The notes beneath the pieces are model-generated. The model did no database searches. It was not told the DNA's origin and saw nothing but the letters and a program-made list of their open reading frames with translations. From contig CALWGE010000021.1 of NCBI GenBank assembly GCA_944378225.1, positions 1 through 41,831 of the forward strand: DNA of 41,831 nucleotides, given 5' to 3'. This DNA comes from an uncultured Merdimonas sp. (GTDB taxonomy: Bacteria > Bacillota > Clostridia > Lachnospirales > Lachnospiraceae). Every line of letters starts with the position of its first letter. The first letter of the stretch is position 1. Made by a program: the position numbers and the translations under genes. This document shows, one piece after another, positions 15,275 through 23,528 of the stretch.

Positions 15275-16792
15275 GTGAAATCAATGAATAATAGCAGAAA
15301 TATCAGTGCTCTGATAGGGGAACTGGTTTCATATGGAATAGAAAATGGTCTGGCAGATTCTGCGGATGAGGTCTTCCTGACTAATCAGCTGCTCTCCCTT
15401 TTTGGACTGGATGAGTATGAAAAACCGGAGGTTCTGCCGGACGGGCGTCAGGTTCATGAGATACTGAATGACATGCTGGCCTATGCTGTGGAACAGAAAC
15501 TTCTGGAAGACGATACCGTTGCCACCAGAGATTTGTTTGATACCAAAATTATGGGCATTCTGACACCGCTTCCATCTCAGGTTCAGCTGAGGTTCTGGGA
15601 AAAATATCAGGTATCGCCCAAAGAAGCCACGGACGATTACTATGCGTTCAGCCAGGCAACGAACTATATTCGCCGGGACAGAATTGCCAAAGACGAAAAA
15701 TGGATAACAGATACAGAATACGGACCTATTGACATTACGATCAATCTTTCCAAGCCGGAGAAGGATCCGCGCGATATTGCGAAGGCGGGGAAGGCAAAGA
15801 AGAGCGGCTATCCCAGCTGCCTTCTGTGCAGAGAGAATGAAGGATATGCAGGTCATTATGATCATCCGGCCAGACAGAATCACAGAATTATTCCCATACG
15901 CCTGAACGGAGAAGAGTATTTTCTGCAGTATTCTCCTTACGTATATTATAATGAGCATTGCATCATATTTAATAAAGAGCATATTCCTATGAAGATTGAC
16001 AGGAATGCTTTTGCAAAGCTTCTTGATTTTGTTCGTCAGTTTCCACATTATACGGCGGGTTCCAATGCAGATCTTCCTATTGTGGGAGGCTCTATTCTGA
16101 GCCATGATCATTTTCAGGGAGGAAATTATGTATTTGCCATGGCCAGGGCTCCCTATGAAAGATATTTCACTATGTCGGCTTATCCGCAGGTGAAGGCCGG
16201 AGTAGTGCGGTGGCCGATGTCGGTGATCCGGCTTCAGGGGGAAAATCCGGTGCAGTTGGCTGACGCAGCAGATTATATTCTGAAAGCGTGGAGAGGATAT
16301 ACGGACGAGGCTGCTTTTATCTACAGTGAAACAGAGGGAGTTCCTCATAATACGATTACACCCATTGCACGAATGCGGGATGGCGTGTATGAACTGGATC
16401 TTGTTCTTCGCAATAACATTACCACGGAAGAACATCCGATGGGAGTTTACCATCCGCATGCACAGTATCATCATATTAAGAAGGAGAATATTGGTCTTAT
16501 TGAGGTGATGGGTCTGGCGGTGCTCCCGGCAAGACTGAAACAGGAGATGGCCCTGTTGGAAGAGTATATTCTGACGGGAAAAGATCTGCGAAGCAGTGAA
16601 ATTCTCGCAAAGCATGCAGACTGGGCAGAGGAGTGGATGGAGCACAGTTCTGTAACAGCAGAGAATCTTCACAGTATTGTACAGAAGGAAATCGGAAAAG
16701 TATTTGCCAAAGTTCTGGAATGTGCCGGCGTATATAAACGGACGGAAGAAGGACAGGCAGCTTTTGACAGATTTATTGATACACTCAGATAA
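15275..16792 (+). CDS. galT: UDP-glucose--hexose-1-phosphate uridylyltransferase, class II GalT
   Basis: A 505-residue cytoplasmic enzyme that swaps UMP between UDP-glucose and galactose-1-phosphate. It matches the Gram-positive class II GalT, much longer than the E. coli type. SHDHFQGGNY near 276-285 and HPHAQYHHIKKENIG near 392-406 supply the histidine motifs; CLLCRENEGYAGH near 184-196 is also typical. The GTG start at 15275 lies five bases after GGAAAG; an ATG three codons later is possible. It shares the galK direction with a 55-base gap and is closed by a terminator. galE, the epimerase that completes the pathway, is not in this window. Confidence 0.93.
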   Translation: MKSMNNSRNISALIGELVSYGIENGLADSADEVFLTNQLLSLFGLDEYEKPEVLPDGRQVHEILNDMLAYAVEQKLLEDDTVATRDLFDTKIMGILTPLPSQVQLRFWEKYQVSPKEATDDYYAFSQATNYIRRDRIAKDEKWITDTEYGPIDITINLSKPEKDPRDIAKAGKAKKSGYPSCLLCRENEGYAGHYDHPARQNHRIIPIRLNGEEYFLQYSPYVYYNEHCIIFNKEHIPMKIDRNAFAKLLDFVRQFPHYTAGSNADLPIVGGSILSHDHFQGGNYVFAMARAPYERYFTMSAYPQVKAGVVRWPMSVIRLQGENPVQLADAADYILKAWRGYTDEAAFIYSETEGVPHNTITPIARMRDGVYELDLVLRNNITTEEHPMGVYHPHAQYHHIKKENIGLIEVMGLAVLPARLKQEMALLEEYILTGKDLRSSEILAKHADWAEEWMEHSSVTAENLHSIVQKEIGKVFAKVLECAGVYKRTEEGQAAFDRFIDTLR

Positions 16793-16805
16793 ATGAAAAC
16801 GAAAG

Positions 16806-16842
16806 CGGACGTTGCGGAAATATTTCTGTGACGTCCGTTTTT
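16806..16842 (+). terminator. Terminator after galT
   Basis: CGGACGT (16806-16812) pairs with ACGTCCG (16831-16837), with an inner GAAATATTTC palindrome, followed by TTTTT. Confidence 0.75.
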
Positions 16843-16947
16843 ATATAGGGAGAATGTCTTTTGCGGGAAAATTCCCCGAGACCGGTGCTGGAAGGAGATT
16901 GCCGGTCGTTTTCCTGAAAATGTCATGGGATATTATTCAATTTCCAT

Positions 16948-17043
16948 AAAAATATCATTAAAATTTCAATGAAAAGTGAAAAATATTCTATTTTATATTT
17001 TCCAGATATCGTCTATACTGTCCATATCAACGAAAACGTCGTT
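16948..17043 (+). promoter_or_regulatory. mgl operon control region
   Basis: The -10 TATACT (17014-17019) has only TTTTAT at the -35 position, so an activator is likely. AAAAATAT occurs at 16948-16955 and 16979-16986, 31 bases apart (about three helical turns), the kind of tandem spacing AraC-type activators use. Downstream of the likely start, AACGA (17029-17033) and TCGTT (17039-17043) form an inverted repeat that could be a repressor site. The YesN-type regulator at 21.9 kb and the DeoR-type regulator at 27.5 kb are candidates. The remaining bases between 16843 and 17064 show no coding signal. Confidence 0.45.
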
Positions 17044-17064
17044 AGATAAGGAGGAACAGAATTT

Positions 17065-18384
17065 ATGAAAAGGAAATTACTTTCACTGACACTGGCAGCA
17101 GTGCTGGCACTTTCCATGACCGCTTGCGGCGGCGGAAAAGATGCAGCTGATACATCCACGGATGCCGCAGCTACAGAAAGCACAGACGCAGCTGAGACTA
17201 CAGATACGGCAGCAGCCGGAGAAGTTGCCAACAAAGATAAGCCGCTTGTATGGTTTAACCGTCAGCCGTCCAACAGCTCCACAGGAGAACTGGACATGGC
17301 AGCACTGTCATTCAATGATAATACTTACTACGTAGGTTTCGACGCTAATCAGGGTGCTGAACTGCAGGGAACCATGATTAAAGATTATATCGAGGCAAAT
17401 ATTGACAGCATCGACCGCAATGGCGACGGCGTTATCGGATATGTTCTGGCTATCGGAGATATCGGACATAACGATTCCATCGCACGTACCAGAGGCGTTC
17501 GCGCAGCTCTGGGAACTGCTGTTGAGAAGGACGGAGCTATTGTAAGTGATCCGGTTGGAACCAACACAGACGGATCTGCTACAGCAGTACAGGACGGAAC
17601 TCTTGAGATCAACGGCAAGACCTATACAGTTCGTGAGCTGGCTTCTCAGGAAATGAAGAACTCCGCAGGAGCTACATGGGATGCAGCTACAGCAGGAAAC
17701 GCTATCGGAACCTGGTCCGCATCCTTCGGTGATCAGATCGATATCGTAGCTTCCAACAATGACGGTATGGGAATGTCCATGTTCAATGCATGGTCCAAGG
17801 ATAATAAGGTACCGACCTTCGGATACGATGCAAACAGCGATGCTGTAGCAGCTATTGCAGAGGGATACGGCGGAACCATCAGCCAGCATGCAGATGTACA
17901 GGCTTACCTGACTCTTCGTGTACTGCGTAACGCACTGGATGGTGTAGACATTGATACAGGTATCGGAACAGCTGACGAGGCTGGAAACGTACTGAGCAGC
18001 GATGTATTTACATACAATGCTGAGCAGCGTTCCTACTACGCACTGAACGTAGCTGTTACTGCTGAAAACTATCAGGATTTCACAGATTCCACAAAGGTTT
18101 ACGAGCCGGTATCCAACCAGCTGGATGCAGCAACACATCCGACCAAGAATATCTGGCTGAATATCTACAATGCAGCAGATAACTTCCTGAGCGCTACATA
18201 TCAGCCGCTGCTTCAGAATTACGATGATATTCTGAACCTGAATGTTGAGTACATCGGTGGAGATGGACAGACAGAGTCCAACATCACAAACCGTCTTGGA
18301 AATCCGAGCCAGTATGACGGATTTGCAATCAACATGGTTAAGACAGATAATGCAGCTTCCTATACATCTCTGCTTAGCCAGTAA
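17065..18384 (+). CDS. mglB: Galactose-binding lipoprotein of the Mgl transporter, apparently circularly permuted
   Basis: A 439-residue exported sugar-binding lipoprotein. Residues 1-21 are a lipoprotein signal (lipobox SMTAC, C21) and 22-58 an acidic Ala/Thr/Asp linker. The folded part is out of order relative to E. coli MglB. It starts at PLVWFNRQP (60-68), which matches the normal segment around Asn91 (VPVVFFNKEP). It then follows family order: YYVGFD (88-93), the calcium loop DRNGDGVIG (117-125), GHNDSIAR (134-141), W205, SNND (230-233), FGYD (252-255), and ENYQDF (334-339), the normal C-terminus. After a 23-residue linker comes IWLNIYNAADNFLS (363-376), equivalent to the normal mature N-terminus (IGVTIYKYDDNFMS), then an AINMVKTDNAA segment (421-431) equivalent to AINLVDPAAA. 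One expected contact, Asn256, is Gln274. AAGGAGG lies ten bases upstream of the ATG. See findings. Confidence 0.9.
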   Translation: MKRKLLSLTLAAVLALSMTACGGGKDAADTSTDAAATESTDAAETTDTAAAGEVANKDKPLVWFNRQPSNSSTGELDMAALSFNDNTYYVGFDANQGAELQGTMIKDYIEANIDSIDRNGDGVIGYVLAIGDIGHNDSIARTRGVRAALGTAVEKDGAIVSDPVGTNTDGSATAVQDGTLEINGKTYTVRELASQEMKNSAGATWDAATAGNAIGTWSASFGDQIDIVASNNDGMGMSMFNAWSKDNKVPTFGYDANSDAVAAIAEGYGGTISQHADVQAYLTLRVLRNALDGVDIDTGIGTADEAGNVLSSDVFTYNAEQRSYYALNVAVTAENYQDFTDSTKVYEPVSNQLDAATHPTKNIWLNIYNAADNFLSATYQPLLQNYDDILNLNVEYIGGDGQTESNITNRLGNPSQYDGFAINMVKTDNAASYTSLLSQ

Positions 18385-18426
18385 AATACAGAAAAAAATA
18401 TCCGGACAAATGGATCATTTATAACG

Positions 18427-18470
18427 GAATGGATTATTGGGGAGAAGAGATTCTCCCTAATAATCTATTC
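18427..18470 (+). promoter_or_regulatory. Long stem-loop between mglB and mglA
   Basis: Two 20-base arms (18427-18446 and 18451-18470) pair over their full length with two G-T pairs and a GAGA loop. No T tract follows, so it is more likely an mRNA processing or stabilising hairpin than a terminator. It would favour more binding protein than ATPase. Confidence 0.65.
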
Positions 18471-18483
18471 AGAGGGAAAAGCA

Positions 18484-18528
18484 GCAGCAGAATGGACTGG
18501 GAACGTGGAAAACAGAGGATTCTGCTGC
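18484..18528 (+). promoter_or_regulatory. Second stem-loop between mglB and mglA
   Basis: GCAGCAGAAT (18484-18493) pairs exactly with ATTCTGCTGC (18519-18528) across a 25-base loop. Again there is no T tract. It lies 49 bases before mglA. Confidence 0.5.
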
Positions 18529-18577
18529 GGGCGAGGGTAAGAGTGTTAATTAATTTACAGATACAGGAGTAAGAAGA

Positions 18578-20086
18578 ATGGCAGATAAGAGGGATGACGT
18601 TGTCTTATCGATACGCGGAATGTGTAAGTCCTTTGGCCGTAACCGGGTTCTGGATCACATTAACCTGAATGTGAAGCGTGGAACGGTCATGGGACTGATG
18701 GGCGAGAACGGTGCCGGCAAGTCAACGATGATGAAATGTCTTTTTGGTACATATCAGAAAGATGAGGGAACTATTTTTCTCGATGGAAAGGAAGTAAGCT
18801 TTTCAGGACCGAAGGATGCCCTCGAAAACGGCATTGCGATGGTTCATCAGGAGCTGAACCAATGCCTGGAAAGAAACGTAATCGACAATCTGTTCCTTGG
18901 ACGCTATCCCAAGAATTCCATGGGAGTTGTGGATGAGGGCAGAATGAAAAAAGAAGCTTCCGAGCTTTTCAGAAGACTCGGCATGACTGTGAATCTGACA
19001 CAGCCGATGCGGAATATGTCCGTATCTCAGCGGCAGATGTGTGAGATTGCCAAGGCAATTTCCTATAACTCCAAGGTGATTGTTCTGGATGAGCCGACTT
19101 CTTCTCTGACAGTTCAGGAAGTTAACAAGCTGTTTGAGATGATGCGTATGCTGAAGGAACAGGGAATTGCTCTGATCTATATTTCTCATAAGATGGATGA
19201 GATATTTGAGATCTGCGATGAAATTTCTGTACTTCGGGACGGCAACCTGGTCATGACCAAAAATTCAAAAGATACGGATATGAATGAACTGATTTCCGCG
19301 ATGGTAGGACGTTCTCTTGAGAACCGGTTCCCGCCGGTAGACAATACCCCGGGAGATGTGATTCTGTCTGTTCAGCATCTGTCCACAAAGTTTGAACCCC
19401 ATTTACAGGATATCACGTTTGATGTCAGAGAAGGGGAAATTTTTGGACTGTACGGATTGGTAGGAGCAGGACGTACGGAACTGCTTGAAACAATTTTTGG
19501 CGTACGAACCAGAGCGGCGGGACGCGTGTACTTTAATAAACGGCTGATGAATTTTGGAAGCGCAAAGGAAGCCATGGAGCATGGGTTCGCCATGATTACA
19601 GAGGAGAGAAAGGCAAACGGACTCTTCCTGAAGGGAAATCTGACTTTCAATACTACGATTGCCAATCTGAATCAGTATAAATCAGGACCGGCTCTTTCTG
19701 ATGTGAAGATGACCAAGGCTACGGCGAAGGAAATTAAAGTCATGCATACCAAATGTATGGGACCGGATGATATGATTACAAGCCTTTCCGGCGGAAATCA
19801 GCAGAAGGTTATTTTCGGAAAATGGCTGGAACGCGAACCGCAGGTATTTATGATGGATGAACCGACACGTGGTATTGACGTCGGAGCCAAATATGAGATA
19901 TATGAGCTGATTATCCAGATGGCAAAAGAGGGAAAGACGATTATTGTAGTTTCCTCTGAGATGCCGGAGATTCTGGGAATTACGAATCGTATCGGCGTTA
20001 TGTCGAACGGACATCTTTCCGGAATTGTTAATACAAAAGAGACCAATCAGGAAGAGCTTTTGAGACTCAGTGCAAAATACCTATAA
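18578..20086 (+). CDS. mglA: Galactose ABC transporter ATPase, two fused ABC domains
   Basis: A 502-residue cytoplasmic ATPase of the MglA/RbsA type. Domain 1 has Walker A GENGAGKST (about 42-50), the signature-like region MSVSQRQMCEIAKA (147-160) and Walker B VIVLDEPTSSL (166-176). Domain 2 has the degenerate Walker A GLVGAGRTE (294-302), typical of this family, LSGGNQQK (402-409) and VFMMDEPTRGIDVG (424-437). The first domain is therefore expected to do most of the hydrolysis. AGGAG lies eight bases before the ATG. It lies between mglB and mglC, 18 bases before the permease, and energises galactose or methyl-galactoside uptake. Confidence 0.94.
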   Translation: MADKRDDVVLSIRGMCKSFGRNRVLDHINLNVKRGTVMGLMGENGAGKSTMMKCLFGTYQKDEGTIFLDGKEVSFSGPKDALENGIAMVHQELNQCLERNVIDNLFLGRYPKNSMGVVDEGRMKKEASELFRRLGMTVNLTQPMRNMSVSQRQMCEIAKAISYNSKVIVLDEPTSSLTVQEVNKLFEMMRMLKEQGIALIYISHKMDEIFEICDEISVLRDGNLVMTKNSKDTDMNELISAMVGRSLENRFPPVDNTPGDVILSVQHLSTKFEPHLQDITFDVREGEIFGLYGLVGAGRTELLETIFGVRTRAAGRVYFNKRLMNFGSAKEAMEHGFAMITEERKANGLFLKGNLTFNTTIANLNQYKSGPALSDVKMTKATAKEIKVMHTKCMGPDDMITSLSGGNQQKVIFGKWLEREPQVFMMDEPTRGIDVGAKYEIYELIIQMAKEGKTIIVVSSEMPEILGITNRIGVMSNGHLSGIVNTKETNQEELLRLSAKYL

Positions 20087-20104
20087 TGAGGGAGAACGAT
20101 AGAT

Positions 20105-21760
20105 ATGGCAACAGAAAATGAAAAGATTCTTACAGCTGAGCGCGAGATGGAACTGCGCAGGCCGATTGACGAATATGTGGGCGGTATCCAGGAAAAAATT
20201 AACGCTCTTCGTGTAGACGGAACCGATAAGGTTGTCTCTGTTCAGAATAAAATTGATTCTCTGAAAAGAGACAAGAGCCGCAGCAAGGCCGAGAATGAAG
20301 CTGCTATTGCAAAGCTTCAGGGCGAACTGAAAAAGGCAAAAGAAGTAGAGGCAAAGAACAAGGATGCAATCGCAAAGCTGATTGCAGATGCGGAAGCCTA
20401 TCTGAAAGAACATTTTGACAAAGAATATTATCAGCCTGTAGCAGAAAGCGGAAAGTATGAAAAAGAGGCTGCAAAGAAAGCTTACCAGGCAAAGGTAGAA
20501 GAGCTTCAGAAAGAACATCAGGCTGCAGTTGCAAAACTTTCTGACCACAGAGAAATTAAGGATGAGAATTATGTTTACAAGAACCGGCTCTTTGATGCAA
20601 AAATGGAGCTGGACAAAAATCTGCAGGACATCAAGGACAGACGGCATGGAGCGTTTACACACAAGTATCATCTGATTGATATGCTGCGTATGTCCAGATT
20701 CACCTTTGCGGAAAATATGGCACAGAGATGGGAAAATTATCAGTATACCTTTAACCGCAGAAGCTTCCTTCTGCAGAACGGTTTGTATATTGCCATCATT
20801 TTGATTTTTATTGCCCTCTGTATCATTACTCCGATTATCAAGGGAACGCCTCTTCTTACTTATAATAATGTACTGAATATTCTTCAGCAGGCATCTCCGA
20901 GAATGTTCCTGGCGCTTGGTGTAGCGGGCCTGATCCTGCTTGCCGGTACAGACCTTTCCATTGGACGTATGGTAGGTATGGGTATGACAACGGCTACTAT
21001 CATCATGCATCAGGGTGTCAATACAGGAGGTGTGTTCGGTCATATCTTTGATTTCACAGGATGGTCGATTCCGGCGAGAATGATATTTGCCCTGGTGATG
21101 TGTATTGTTCTGTGTACCTGCTTTACATCCATTGCCGGATTCTTTACAGCGAAGTTCAAGATGCATCCTTTCATTTCCACAATGGCAAATATGCTGATGA
21201 TCTTCGGTTTAATTACATATGCCACAAAGGGTGTGTCCTTCGGTGCAATTGAGCCTTCTATTCCGGCTATGATTATTCCGAGAGTAAACGGATTCCCCAC
21301 CATTATTCTCTGGGCTGTGGCTGCAGTAGCCATTGTATGGTTTATCTGGAATAAGACAACTTTTGGAAAGAATCTGTATGCTGTAGGTGGAAACTCTGAG
21401 GCGGCAGCAGTGTCCGGTATTTCGGTATTTGCTGTAACAATTGGTGCTTTTATTCTGGCAGGTATTCTCTATGGTTTCGGATCCTGGCTGGAGTGTGCGA
21501 GAATGGTTGGTTCCGGTTCAGCTGCTTATGGACAGGGCTGGGAGACAGATGCGATTGCAGCCTGTGTAGTAGGTGGCGTATCCTTTACCGGTGGTATTGG
21601 TAAGATTTCAGGTGTAGTAGTCGGCGTGCTTATTTTCACGGCTCTTACATATTCTCTGACGATTCTTGGTATCGATACGAACCTGCAGTTTGTATTCTCC
21701 GGTATCATTATTCTGGTAGCGGTAACACTTGACTGTCTGAAATACGTTCAGAAGAAATAA
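20105..21760 (+). CDS. mglC: Galactose ABC transporter permease with a long coiled-coil N-terminus
   Basis: A 551-residue protein. Residues about 222-551 are a normal MglC/RbsC-type permease with eight or more membrane helices, including LALGVAGLILLAGTDLSIG (272-290) and YAVGGNSEAAAVSGI (about 426-440), the family motifs. E. coli MglC is about 336 residues, so the first ~220 residues are extra. They are hydrophilic and rich in Lys/Glu/Ala with heptad-like spacing (about 28-180), then a basic-aromatic segment (180-220) leads into helix 1. The start ATG has GGGAG upstream and the extension is in frame with no internal start of comparable quality. The extension should sit in the cytoplasm near MglA. 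Its role is unknown; a scaffold, stoichiometry or regulatory contact is possible. Confidence 0.9.
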   Translation: MATENEKILTAEREMELRRPIDEYVGGIQEKINALRVDGTDKVVSVQNKIDSLKRDKSRSKAENEAAIAKLQGELKKAKEVEAKNKDAIAKLIADAEAYLKEHFDKEYYQPVAESGKYEKEAAKKAYQAKVEELQKEHQAAVAKLSDHREIKDENYVYKNRLFDAKMELDKNLQDIKDRRHGAFTHKYHLIDMLRMSRFTFAENMAQRWENYQYTFNRRSFLLQNGLYIAIILIFIALCIITPIIKGTPLLTYNNVLNILQQASPRMFLALGVAGLILLAGTDLSIGRMVGMGMTTATIIMHQGVNTGGVFGHIFDFTGWSIPARMIFALVMCIVLCTCFTSIAGFFTAKFKMHPFISTMANMLMIFGLITYATKGVSFGAIEPSIPAMIIPRVNGFPTIILWAVAAVAIVWFIWNKTTFGKNLYAVGGNSEAAAVSGISVFAVTIGAFILAGILYGFGSWLECARMVGSGSAAYGQGWETDAIAACVVGGVSFTGGIGKISGVVVGVLIFTALTYSLTILGIDTNLQFVFSGIIILVAVTLDCLKYVQKK

Positions 21761-21774
21761 TATTTATTGCAGAA

Positions 21775-21815
21775 GAATCCACTCCCGCCTTTACAGGGCG
21801 GAGTGGATTCTTTTG
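21775..21815 (+). terminator. Terminator of the mgl operon
   Basis: GAATCCACTC (21775-21784) pairs with GAGTGGATTC (21801-21810), with a GC-rich inner stem, followed by TTTT. Confidence 0.8.
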
Positions 21816-21844
21816 CAATATACGGAAAAGATCAGAAATGTCCC

Positions 21845-21872
21845 TTGTACACAGGTATTGTTTTGTTATAAT
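21845..21872 (+). promoter_or_regulatory. Promoter of the two-component operon
   Basis: TTGTAC (21845-21850) and TATAAT (21867-21872), 16-base spacer, about 45 bases before the response regulator. Confidence 0.6.
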
Positions 21873-21917
21873 AATAACCAGTCTGAGCTAATCAATGACA
21901 TATAAATGGAGAGAAAA

Positions 21918-23528
21918 ATGGATATTTATACGGTATTGCTGGTGGATGATGAAGAAGAGGTTATTCAGGTCATTCAGAAAAAAATAAACTGGGAGGGGCT
22001 TGGCTTTTCCGTTATAGGGTATGCAAATAATGGGGTGAAAGCCCTGGAGATGGTAGAGGAGTTTCAGCCGGATGTAGTCATGACGGATATCCGGATGCCT
22101 TATATGGATGGAATGGAGCTGGCAAGGCGGATTCGAACAGAATTTCCCGCTACCAAGGTGCTGATTTTTACCGGTTTTGATGAGTTTGAGTATGCCAAGG
22201 AGGCAGTGCATCTTGAGGTGGAGGAATATATTCTGAAGCCGGTGAATTCTGTGGAGCTGACAAATGTTTTTACGTCTCTGAAAATCAAGCTTGATCAGGA
22301 AATCAGCGAAAAACGGAATAAAGAAGTTCTGAAAAAATATTATATGGAATCACTGCCTTTTCTCAAAACCAATTTTTATGTAACGCTGATAGAGGGGCGG
22401 ATCCGCAGGGAAGAGGTTGGTAAATATCTGAAAGACTATCAGATTGATCTGGAAGGACCGTATTATTGCTGTCTGGTTGTTCATACCTCATCTACACGCG
22501 TGGAGAAGAATATGGATCCGGTTCTTCTGGCGATGTCGGTTCAGAAACAGGCGGGGGAATATCTGGGAGAGAGGTGGAAACCAAAACGGTTTTCCTATCT
22601 GGGAAATCTGATTATGATAGCACGCCTTAATAATGAAAATGAAGTATCAGAGCTGACAGACGAATGCGATCGCTTCTGCCGTTATGCCCGGCGTATTATC
22701 GGAGCAGTGGTAACAGTAGGAGTCGGCTGGGTCTGTTCTGACATTCTGGACCTTTCTCAGTCCTATGCCAGTGCGAGAGAGGCGGTTTCTTACCGGGTAA
22801 TTTATGGAACGTCCAGGGCTATTAATATCAGGGAGATTGCACCGCAGGAGACGGGCGGGTCTGAGATGGTCAGCGATGCGGTAATCTCCAATCTGTTTCG
22901 CACAATTCGTCTCGATTCCAGAGAGGATATTATAGAAGAGGCAAATAATTATATGGATCATGTATTTCTGCCTGCAAAATCGCTTCAATATCATCATATT
23001 GCTGTGATGGAACTGGTAAGCGTCCTGTATCGCTTTGCGGTTAATAACGATATTCAGACAGAGGCTTTTTCCGGAGATATGGGGGAGCTGTACGGACGCC
23101 TGAGCGATATGGCTCCGGATGCATTGAGAAAATGGTTCGCAGACACCTGTCTGACATTTCAGGAGAGCCTGATCAGTACCAGAAATAAATCAACAAAGTC
23201 CTTTGTGCTGCGCGCACAGGAATATGTATGTGAAAACTATGCAGATGCCGACCTTTCGCTGGACAGCATCTGTGAAGTGCTGGGGGTGTCAAATTCTTAT
23301 TTTTCTACCATTTTCAAAAAGGAAACGGGAAATTCCTTTATCAGCTACCTGACGGATTATCGCATGGATCAGGCGGCAAGACGTCTGCTGGAGACCAGTG
23401 AAAAGAGCTATATTATAGCGAAAGAAGTGGGATATACAGATCCGAATTATTTCAGCTATGTGTTTAAACGACGATTTGGCGTATCGCCATCCAAATACAG
23501 AACGGAGCATGGAAAGAGTGAAAAGTAA
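21918..23528 (+). CDS. YesN-type response regulator (REC + AraC helix-turn-helix)
   Basis: A 536-residue transcription factor. Residues 1-120 are a receiver domain with acidic D10-D11, phospho-acceptor D57 (VVMTDIRMP) and K107 (ILKPVN). The middle 130-420 is the variable linker domain usual for YesN proteins. The last ~100 residues hold two AraC-type helix-turn-helix units (LSLDSICEVLGVSNSYFSTIF and the YIIAKEVGYTDPNYFSYVFK region, ending FGVSPSKYR). GGAGAG four bases upstream supports ATG 21918 over an upstream in-frame ATG at 21906. The stop overlaps the kinase start. The likely target is the mgl operon, whose promoter lacks a good -35 box, but this is inferred from position. Confidence 0.9.
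   Translation: MDIYTVLLVDDEEEVIQVIQKKINWEGLGFSVIGYANNGVKALEMVEEFQPDVVMTDIRMPYMDGMELARRIRTEFPATKVLIFTGFDEFEYAKEAVHLEVEEYILKPVNSVELTNVFTSLKIKLDQEISEKRNKEVLKKYYMESLPFLKTNFYVTLIEGRIRREEVGKYLKDYQIDLEGPYYCCLVVHTSSTRVEKNMDPVLLAMSVQKQAGEYLGERWKPKRFSYLGNLIMIARLNNENEVSELTDECDRFCRYARRIIGAVVTVGVGWVCSDILDLSQSYASAREAVSYRVIYGTSRAINIREIAPQETGGSEMVSDAVISNLFRTIRLDSREDIIEEANNYMDHVFLPAKSLQYHHIAVMELVSVLYRFAVNNDIQTEAFSGDMGELYGRLSDMAPDALRKWFADTCLTFQESLISTRNKSTKSFVLRAQEYVCENYADADLSLDSICEVLGVSNSYFSTIFKKETGNSFISYLTDYRMDQAARRLLETSEKSYIIAKEVGYTDPNYFSYVFKRRFGVSPSKYRTEHGKSEK

Noticed and set aside
15329-16672. Long minus-strand open frame of 447 codons opposite galT
   Set aside because: It is the antisense shadow of a clear class II GalT; the translation is low-complexity-like without family motifs and has no ribosome site.
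17065-18384. Truncated or frameshifted mglB
   Set aside because: At first the missing N-terminal lobe looked like a deletion, but the missing segment is present at the C-terminus with its ligand residues, and the frame is intact.
20105-20770. A separate coiled-coil gene fused by sequencing error to mglC
   Set aside because: The extension has its own ribosome site directly after mglA, runs in frame without a stop and leads smoothly into helix 1; no internal start with a comparable ribosome site was found.
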